DNA from: Aurantimonas endophytica
Lineage (GTDB): Bacteria > Pseudomonadota > Alphaproteobacteria > Rhizobiales > Rhizobiaceae
Assembly: GCF_014196845.1 (NCBI RefSeq)
Contig: NZ_JACIEM010000001.1
Location: 62,001 to 126,000, forward strand
DNA: 64,000 bases
Direction of reading: 5' to 3'
The translations under genes were made by a program, and so were the position numbers. The notes under the pieces are model-generated. The model was not told the DNA's origin. It did no database searches and saw only the letters and a program-made list of their open reading frames with translations. Below are positions 17,478-23,605 of the stretch, piece after piece (position 1 is the stretch's first letter; every line of letters starts with the position of its first letter).

Positions 17478-18074
17478 CTAGGGGCGGGGCACGTAAGCTG
17501 CCAGCGTCGGGTTCGACGCGATGAACCCGTCGAGCCATGCGGCGAGCCGCGGAAATTCGCCGGCGGCCTTGCCGGGGAACCGTATGTTCATCCAGCCGAG
17601 CAGACCCGCCAGGGCGAAATGCGCCGTGGTGAGTTCGGGGGTGAGCTCGTCGAGCCGCTGGTCGAGCACCATGAGGCCGCGTTCGCCCTTGCGGGTCTGC
17701 TTGTCGACCCAGCCGTCATAGCGCTTTTCCTCGGGCCGGTAGCGGACCTCGTACACGGTCAGCAGCAGTGCATCGATGACGCCGTCGACCGTCGCCTCGA
17801 ACGTCTTCACCGCCCGCCAGGCATCGAGCGTCTGCGGCACAAGCTGGTTGCCGCTCATCCGGTCGAACAGGTCGCAGATCACGCTGCTGTCGAAGACCGG
17901 GCAACCATCGTCCGTCACCAGGCTCGGGATCTTGCCGAGCGGGTTGGCGGCCAGAAGGTCGGTCGGCTCGGCGGACGTGTCGACGGTGACCTCGTCCAGC
18001 TCGAATCCGCAGTGGCTGGCCGCCATGCGGACCTTGGCGGCGAAGGGCGAGGCAGGGGAATAATACAGACGCAT
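17478..18074 (-). CDS. Glutathione S-transferase family protein
   Basis: The 198-residue product starts MRLYYSPASPFAAKVRMAAS, the thioredoxin-like strand-helix with the Ser/Pro active-site region. It continues with NPLGKIPSLVTDDGCPVFDS (cis-Pro then Asp-Ser for glutathione binding) and a helical C-domain (LAGLLGWMNIRFPGKAAGEF). It looks like the YibF/Nu-type soluble GSTs; the substrate is unknown. Its 3' end is 20 bp from the convergent porin gene, and a small exported-protein gene lies 14 bp upstream on the same strand, so the two may be cotranscribed. Confidence 0.87.
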   Translation of the reverse strand: MRLYYSPASPFAAKVRMAASHCGFELDEVTVDTSAEPTDLLAANPLGKIPSLVTDDGCPVFDSSVICDLFDRMSGNQLVPQTLDAWRAVKTFEATVDGVIDALLLTVYEVRYRPEEKRYDGWVDKQTRKGERGLMVLDQRLDELTPELTTAHFALAGLLGWMNIRFPGKAAGEFPRLAAWLDGFIASNPTLAAYVPRP

Positions 18075-18088
18075 GAGAGACGCAGAAC

Positions 18089-18628
18089 CTATTTGGTGAC
18101 GTAGTCGGGATAGGCGTAGGTGCGGCCTTCCGGCTGGAAGCGGCGAAGCGATTCGCAATTGGCCCCGTAGACGTGCCAGGCGTCGAGGCCGAGCACGCAG
18201 CCTTCGGCGCGCCAGCCGCGCAGCGGCGAGAAGATACCGAGATAGCCGTTCGAGCCGGCGAATCCCATCGGGTACTCGACCACGTAATAGACCGTCCGGT
18301 ACTGGTGGTCGGAGATCAGCGCCTTCGCCTGACAGTAGCGCCGCTCGATGGGGTTCTCTGGCGGCGCTCCGACGTTATTCTGTGGGAAATAAGCCTTTTC
18401 GAACATGCCGCTGAACTCGAGGATCGCCAGCGGGGCGGCCAGGACGCGCGGAGCGCCGTATTCGAACTGGTCTTCGACCTCGGCGAGGACCTTGGCATCA
18501 TCGCAGGCGGGTAGCGTGCTGGTGGCCGACGAGGGCGCGTGGCCGCGCATGGTGTCTGCCGCCTTCGACGGGGCAGCCATGAAGACGGCGGACATGATCA
18601 CGGCGGCGAAGACGAAAGAAGGGCGCAT
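18089..18628 (-). CDS. Small exported protein of unknown function
   Basis: The 179-residue product has a clear signal peptide (RPSFVFAAVIMSAVFMAAPSKA|AD). The mature part has four Cys (LPACDDAKVL, RRYCQAKALI, AEGCVLGLD, YGANCESL), enough for two periplasmic disulphides, and aromatic-rich strands (YRTVYYVVEYPMGFAGSNGY). I recognise no named domain, though the sequence feels like a conserved rhizobial periplasmic protein. The start at 18628 has AAAGG upstream; a start 51 bases upstream is in frame but would extend past the signal peptide. It is followed 14 bp later by the GST gene. Confidence 0.78.
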   Translation of the reverse strand: MRPSFVFAAVIMSAVFMAAPSKAADTMRGHAPSSATSTLPACDDAKVLAEVEDQFEYGAPRVLAAPLAILEFSGMFEKAYFPQNNVGAPPENPIERRYCQAKALISDHQYRTVYYVVEYPMGFAGSNGYLGIFSPLRGWRAEGCVLGLDAWHVYGANCESLRRFQPEGRTYAYPDYVTK

Positions 18629-18697
18629 GGCGGAGCCTTTCGCGGCAGGAGCGGCTGTTCGTTCCCCGAGCGTTATCACGAAAGCAGGGCGCCGCGG

Positions 18698-19543
18698 CTA
18701 GGGTGTGTCGGCGGTCGGCGCAAAAACCCGCGCTGTTGCCGTCGAGCCATGCCCGAGCAGCGGCACCAACCGCTTCAGCACGGCCTTTGCCTCTTCGGCA
18801 AAGACGAACGGCGGATTGACGACCGCAAGGCCGGTGCCGACGAAGCGCTCGTCCGGACCGTAGGCCTCGCGCAGGAATTCCGCGACGACGACCTCGTCGG
18901 CGCCGAGGCCGGCAAGGGCCCGGTGCAGCGCCGCGACGGCGGCCGGCCGCTTCAGAGGATACCAGACGGCATAGGTTCCGCCCGGCCAGCGGCGGTAGGC
19001 GCGGGCAAGGCCGGCGGCGATGTCGTCGATCTCGCTGGTCTTCTCGAAAGGCGGGTCGATCAGCACGAGGCCGCGTTTTTCCTTCGGCGGCAGGTGCGAG
19101 CCGAGCGCCAGCCATGCGTCCAGCTCGATCGCCTTCACCTGCACGTCGCCGGCAAACAGCGCCCGCAGCGCCGCGGCGTCCGCGGGATGCAGCTCATAGG
19201 CCGACAGCCGGTCCTGGTGGCGCAGCAGGCGGCGCGCGATCAGCGGCGAGCCGGGATAGCGGTGAGCGGCGATGTCAGGCCCGATCGCCGCGAAATAGGC
19301 CGAGAAAAGTGGATCGGCCGACAGCTCCGGTGCATCCGCGACGACCCGCTCGATACCGTCGCGATATTCCCCGGTGCGTTGCGCCTCGGGGGCGGCGAGA
19401 TCGTAGAGGCCGCGTCCCGCATGCGTATCGAAGACGCGGAACGGCTTGTCCTTGCGCTTCAGGTATTCGATCAGCCGGGTCAGCAGGACATGCTTGACCA
19501 CATCGGCGAAGTTTCCCGCATGATAGGCATGACGATAGTTCAC
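18698..19543 (-). CDS. rlmJ: 23S rRNA (adenine(2030)-N6)-methyltransferase RlmJ
   Basis: SAM-dependent enzyme that methylates A2030 of 23S rRNA in E. coli. The 281-residue length matches the family. The N-terminus MNYRHAYHAGNFADVVKHVL is diagnostic. The SAM-binding loop is FDTHAGRGLYDL near residue 40 and the catalytic-motif region is VLIDPPFE near residue 165 (DPPF motif of N6-adenine methylases). It is divergent from the Old Yellow Enzyme gene; the 153-bp gap holds a perfect inverted repeat. Confidence 0.93.
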   Translation of the reverse strand: MNYRHAYHAGNFADVVKHVLLTRLIEYLKRKDKPFRVFDTHAGRGLYDLAAPEAQRTGEYRDGIERVVADAPELSADPLFSAYFAAIGPDIAAHRYPGSPLIARRLLRHQDRLSAYELHPADAAALRALFAGDVQVKAIELDAWLALGSHLPPKEKRGLVLIDPPFEKTSEIDDIAAGLARAYRRWPGGTYAVWYPLKRPAAVAALHRALAGLGADEVVVAEFLREAYGPDERFVGTGLAVVNPPFVFAEEAKAVLKRLVPLLGHGSTATARVFAPTADTP

Positions 19544-19582
19544 GGGTCACCTCTCGCCGGCGTCCCGCCGCCGGCCGATTTG

Positions 19583-19603
19583 GCGTTCGTCTATGGCGAA
19601 CGC
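19583..19603. promoter_or_regulatory. Perfect 7-7-7 inverted repeat upstream of the Old Yellow Enzyme
   Basis: GCGTTCG (19583-19589), spacer TCTATGG, then CGAACGC (19597-19603). The repeat is about 94 bp before the ene-reductase start, in the gap shared with rlmJ. Size and symmetry suit a dimeric TetR- or MarR-type repressor, and ene-reductases are often controlled this way (for example by NemR). No candidate regulator gene is adjacent, so the link is inference. Confidence 0.45.
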
Positions 19604-19696
19604 TGTGTTCAGGGTCTTACCGCACTGCGGCAAATGCCCAGATGATGTGGGGAACGGGGCTTTGTGCCCTCATCGCATTCAGGAGAGAGCCCCGCA

Positions 19697-20803
19697 ATGA
19701 CCAATGCCAAGCTGTTCGAACCAATCGACCTCGGACCCGTCCGCCTCGCCAATCGCGTCGTCATGGCGCCGCTGACCCGCAGCCGCGCCACCGACGAGGG
19801 CGACCTCAAGGACATGCACGTCGAGTACTATCGCCAGCGCGCCGGCGCCGGGCTGATCATCACCGAGGCGACGAACATCTCGCCGGAAGGCCGCGGCTAT
19901 GCCTGGACGCCGGGCATCTTCACCGATCGCCAGGTCGCCGACTGGAAGCGCGTCACCGACGCCGTCCACGAAGAGGGCGGCAAGATCGTCATGCAGCTCT
20001 GGCATGTCGGCCGCGTCTCGCATCCGGACCTGCAGCCGGGCGGCGCGCTGCCGGTCGCACCCTCGGCGGTGAAGCCGGAAATGACCGCCTTCACCAATGA
20101 CGGCATGAAGGACATTCCGGTGCCGCGGGCGCTCGACAAGGACGAGCTGCCGCGCGTCGTCGCCGACTACGTCAAGGCGGCGGAGAACGCCAAGGCCGCG
20201 GGCTTCGACGGCGTCGAGATCCACTCGGCCAATGGCTACCTTCTCGACCAGTTCCTGCGCGACGGCGCCAACCAGCGTACCGACGAATACGGCGGCTCGA
20301 TCGAGAACCGCATGCGCTTCCCGCTCCAGGTGGTGGATGCGGTGGTCGCCGTCTGGGGACCCGAGCGCGTCGGCATTCGCATCTCGCCGGTGAGCCCGGC
20401 CAACGACCTGCGCGACAGCAATCCCGAGCCGCTGTTCACCCGCTATGTCGAGGAGCTTTCGAAGCGCAAGCTGGTCTATCTCCACGTCATCGAAGGCGAG
20501 ACCCGCGGCAATCGCGACCCGGACAAGTTCAAGGCCTGGACGCTGAAAGATCATTTCGACGGCGTCTACATGGGCAACAACCGCTACGACCGCGACCTGG
20601 CGATCGAGCGGGTGGAGAACGGCGAGACCGATCTCGCCTGCGTCGGCCGGCTGTTCATCTCCAACCCCGATCTGGTGACGCGCTTCGTGCTCAACGCCCC
20701 GCTCGCCGAATGGGACGAGAAGACGTTCTACGGCGGTGGCGAGGAAGGCTACACGGACTATCCGTCGCTCAGCCAGGAAGAGCGCGCGCGTTACGCCGCC
20801 TGA
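19697..20803 (+). CDS. Old Yellow Enzyme-family ene-reductase
   Basis: FMN-dependent NAD(P)H oxidoreductase that reduces activated C=C bonds, nitro compounds or electrophiles. The 368-residue TIM-barrel product shows the family motifs: PIDLGPVRLANRVVMAPLTR at the start, QLWHVGRVSHPDL near residue 105, and EIHSANGYLLDQFLRDGANQ with the substrate-binding His and Asn near 185. The segment RTDEYGGSIENRMRF follows, with CVGRLFISNPDLVTRF near the C-terminus. It resembles the NemA/xenobiotic-reductase class. The ATG at 19697 has AGGAGAG upstream. It is followed by a strong terminator, so it is monocistronic, and by a molybdopterin oxidoreductase. Confidence 0.93.
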   Translation: MTNAKLFEPIDLGPVRLANRVVMAPLTRSRATDEGDLKDMHVEYYRQRAGAGLIITEATNISPEGRGYAWTPGIFTDRQVADWKRVTDAVHEEGGKIVMQLWHVGRVSHPDLQPGGALPVAPSAVKPEMTAFTNDGMKDIPVPRALDKDELPRVVADYVKAAENAKAAGFDGVEIHSANGYLLDQFLRDGANQRTDEYGGSIENRMRFPLQVVDAVVAVWGPERVGIRISPVSPANDLRDSNPEPLFTRYVEELSKRKLVYLHVIEGETRGNRDPDKFKAWTLKDHFDGVYMGNNRYDRDLAIERVENGETDLACVGRLFISNPDLVTRFVLNAPLAEWDEKTFYGGGEEGYTDYPSLSQEERARYAA

Positions 20804-20827
20804 GCATTGGCACAGCTGCGTCTGAAG

Positions 20828-20857
20828 GGGTCGGACCGCGAGGTCCGGCCCTTTTTT
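20828..20857 (+). terminator. Intrinsic terminator after the ene-reductase
   Basis: A 10-bp stem, GGGTCGGACC (20828-20837) with GGTCCGGCCC (20842-20851) including one G-T pair, a 4-nt loop and a run of six T's. Confidence 0.88.
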
Positions 20858-20950
20858 GCGCCGATTGCGCTGCGACCCTGCAGCCATTCGAATGCCAGCG
20901 ATCGACATTTTGAATTGGGGTCGCCCCTTCGGTTGCGCTATCAATCGAGG

Positions 20951-23059
20951 ATGAACAAGCCGCTCGCCGTCACCATCGGGCACTCCGCCTGTCCGCATGA
21001 TTGTCCCTCCACCTGCGCGCTGGACGTCGAGATCCTCGACGGTCACACGATCGGCCGGGTGCGCGGGGCGGCCGCCAACGACTACACGGCCGGGGTCATC
21101 TGCGCCAAGGTCGCCCGCTACGCCGAGCGCATCCATTCGCCGGACCGGCTGCTGAAGCCGATGCAGCGGATCGGCGGCAAGGGCGAGGGCGGCTGGCGCG
21201 AGATCGGCTGGGACGACGCGCTCGACCTCGTCGCCGAGAAGTTCGTCGCGGCCGAGGCGCGGCACGGCTCGGAAGCCGTCTGGCCCTACCAGTATGCCGG
21301 CACGATGGGCCTCGTGCAGCGCGACGGCATCCATCGCCTGCGCCACGCCAAGCGCTATTCCGGCCAGTTCGATTCGATCTGTACCAACATGGCCTGGACC
21401 GGCTGGTTCGTCGGGGCGGGCGCCATGCGTGGCGCCGATCCGCACGAGATGGCGCAGGCGGATTGCCTGGTCATCTGGGGAACCAATGCGGTGTCGACGC
21501 AGGTCAATGTGATGACCCACGCCGCCAGGGCCCGCAAGGAGCGCGGCGCGAAGATCGTCGTCATCGACATCTACGACAATGCCACGATGAAGCAGGCCGA
21601 TCTCGCTTTGAAGCTTCGGCCCGGCACCGACGCGGCACTCGCCTGTGCGCTGATGCACGTGGCGTTCCGGGACGGCACCGCCGACCGCGACTATCTCGCC
21701 CGCTACACGGACGATCCCGCCGGGCTGGAGGCGCATCTGGCGACCCGCACGCCGGAGTGGGCTTCTGCCATCACCGGGCTGGCGGTCGAGGAGATCGAGG
21801 CCTTCGCTACCCTGGTCGGGCGGACGCCGCGGACCTTCTTCCGCCTCGGCTACGGCTTCACCCGCCAGCGCAACGGCGCCGTCGCGATGCATGCGGCGAT
21901 GTCGGTGCCGGCGGTGCTCGGCAACTGGCGGCACGAGGGGGGCGGCGCCTTCCACTCCAACTCCGACATCTTCGGCCTCGACAAGTCGGAGATCATGGGC
22001 AGCGCCGACCGCGACCCATCGATCCGCTATCTCGACCAGTCGCGCATCGGCGCGGTGCTGACCGGCGACGCCGCGGCGTTGTCGAACGGCCCGCCGGTGA
22101 CGGCGATGCTGATCCAGAACACCAATCCCGCCAATGTCTGCCCGGAGCAGCGGCTGGTCCGGCAGGGCCTTGCCCGCGAGGATTTGTTCACCTGCGTCCA
22201 CGAGCAGTTCATGACCGACACGGCGAAGCTGGCCGACCTGGTGCTGCCGGCGACGATGTTCCTCGAACATGACGACATCTACCGCGGCGGCGGCCAGAAC
22301 CACATCGTGCTGGGGCCGAAGCTGGTCGACCCGCCGGAGACGGTGCGCACCAACCATTTCGTGGTCGAGGAACTGGCCAAGCGCCTCGGCGTCGCCGACC
22401 GGCCCGGCTTCGGCCTGACCGAGCGGACGCTGATCGACACGATGTTGAAGGCCGCCGGCGACACCGAAGGCTTCGACGGGCTGCAGCGCGAGCGCTGGAT
22501 CGACCGCCAGCCGCCCTTCGAGACGGCGCATTTCCTGTCGGGCTTCGCCTGGCCGGACGGCAGATTCCGCTTCCGCCCCGACTGGACCGGCTCGCCGGCG
22601 CCGAACCGGCCGCCGGAGAGCCTCGGGGCGCAGGGGCCGGTCGCCGGCCTGCCGGTCTATCCCGACCATGTCGAGCTGATCGAGATCGCCGACGACGCGC
22701 ACCCCTACCGCCTGGCGACATCGCCGGCGCGGCAGTTCCTCAACTCCACCTTCGCCGAGACGCGCGGCTCGCGCTCGCGGGAAGGCCGGCCGGAACTGCT
22801 CGTTCATCCCGAGGATGCGCTGCGCGAGAGCCTCGGCGACGGCCAGCTCGTGACCATCGGCAACAGCCGCGGCGAAGTCCGCCTGCCGGTCAAGGTCAGC
22901 GACACGGTCAAGCCCGGCGTGCTGGTCCACGAGGGCTTGTGGGCGAATTCGGATTTCCTCGACGGGGAGGGGATCAACGTTCTCACCGGCGCCGACCCTG
23001 TCGCACCCTTCGGCGGCGCGGCGTTCCACGACAACAAGGTGTGGCTGCGGGCAGGGTAG
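20951..23059 (+). CDS. Molybdopterin-dependent oxidoreductase (DMSO-reductase superfamily)
   Basis: The 702-residue product is a bis-MGD molybdoenzyme large subunit. An N-terminal [4Fe-4S] site is formed by Cys14, 18, 22 (CPHDCPSTC) and 51 (GVICAK, with the conserved Lys53). The molybdopterin region follows (ICTNMAWTGW, VIWGTNAVSTQ), and a C-terminal molydopterin-dinucleotide-binding barrel has PYRLATSPARQFLNSTF near 580. Cys144 in ICTNMAW sits where several family members place the Mo ligand, but I cannot confirm the alignment. There is no Tat signal, so it is probably cytoplasmic. The start at 20951 has GAGG abutting it, a weak site. No electron-transfer subunit is adjacent. The substrate is unknown. 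Confidence 0.9.
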   Translation: MNKPLAVTIGHSACPHDCPSTCALDVEILDGHTIGRVRGAAANDYTAGVICAKVARYAERIHSPDRLLKPMQRIGGKGEGGWREIGWDDALDLVAEKFVAAEARHGSEAVWPYQYAGTMGLVQRDGIHRLRHAKRYSGQFDSICTNMAWTGWFVGAGAMRGADPHEMAQADCLVIWGTNAVSTQVNVMTHAARARKERGAKIVVIDIYDNATMKQADLALKLRPGTDAALACALMHVAFRDGTADRDYLARYTDDPAGLEAHLATRTPEWASAITGLAVEEIEAFATLVGRTPRTFFRLGYGFTRQRNGAVAMHAAMSVPAVLGNWRHEGGGAFHSNSDIFGLDKSEIMGSADRDPSIRYLDQSRIGAVLTGDAAALSNGPPVTAMLIQNTNPANVCPEQRLVRQGLAREDLFTCVHEQFMTDTAKLADLVLPATMFLEHDDIYRGGGQNHIVLGPKLVDPPETVRTNHFVVEELAKRLGVADRPGFGLTERTLIDTMLKAAGDTEGFDGLQRERWIDRQPPFETAHFLSGFAWPDGRFRFRPDWTGSPAPNRPPESLGAQGPVAGLPVYPDHVELIEIADDAHPYRLATSPARQFLNSTFAETRGSRSREGRPELLVHPEDALRESLGDGQLVTIGNSRGEVRLPVKVSDTVKPGVLVHEGLWANSDFLDGEGINVLTGADPVAPFGGAAFHDNKVWLRAG

Positions 23060-23122
23060 GCTTGGCCGGTGAGGCCAGCCAACGGATATCTTTCGCCGGT
23101 CACCGCGGCGCCGTGATCAGCC

Positions 23123-23605
23123 TCACCTTTTCCATGCGTAGAAGGTTACGGGGTCGCCGGTTCGAGGATGAACATCCTCGTGCGACCGCACCAGCCCGGC
23201 TCGCTCGTAGAACAGTCGGGCCTTGGTGTTTACCGAGCGCGTGTAGAGGGAAAATCCCCTGGGCATCGTGGTCATGGCGTGCTTCAGAAGCGCTCGCCCG
23301 ACCCCGGCTCCGGTATTTTCGGGGTGCACGAACAACTCACAGAGAATCGCATCACTGGGTCGCGTCGCGACGAAACCGACAACAGCGTCGTCATCGGTCG
23401 CCACGGTCACGCGCCATCCTGCGACGAGTTCCGCGTCGATCCGGCAGCGAAGCTCCTTCTCGGACGGCATGACAGCGGGTCCAACGTCGGGAAGGCTGGC
23501 GCTCTTGTGCCATACTTCGGCGACGGCGTCGTAATCGACGTCGCGGGCGGGTCGGAGCACGATGTGACCCGGTATCTGTTTCACCTCCAGCGTCGATCTG
23601 CTCAT
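23123..23605 (-). CDS. GNAT-family N-acetyltransferase
   Basis: The 160-residue product has the GNAT fold: a DYDAVAEVWHKSAS helix near residue 25, strand VVGFVATR near 75, and the acetyl-CoA motif LFVHPENTGAGVGRALLKHA near 90-110 (Q/R-x-x-G-x-G/A type, here NTGAGVGRAL). The C-terminal SVNTKARLFYERAGLVRSHE block follows. Its ATG overlaps the stop of the hexaheme cytochrome gene as ATGA (23602-23605), so it is translationally coupled to it. The acetyl acceptor is unknown; the coupling hints at a link but may be fortuitous. It is convergent with the molybdoenzyme gene across 63 bp. Confidence 0.88.
   Translation of the reverse strand: MSRSTLEVKQIPGHIVLRPARDVDYDAVAEVWHKSASLPDVGPAVMPSEKELRCRIDAELVAGWRVTVATDDDAVVGFVATRPSDAILCELFVHPENTGAGVGRALLKHAMTTMPRGFSLYTRSVNTKARLFYERAGLVRSHEDVHPRTGDPVTFYAWKR

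Noticed and set aside
19679-23029. An 1116-codon minus-strand frame opposite the ene-reductase and molybdoenzyme
   Set aside because: Composition and lack of motifs mark it as a shadow; both plus-strand genes have unmistakable motifs.
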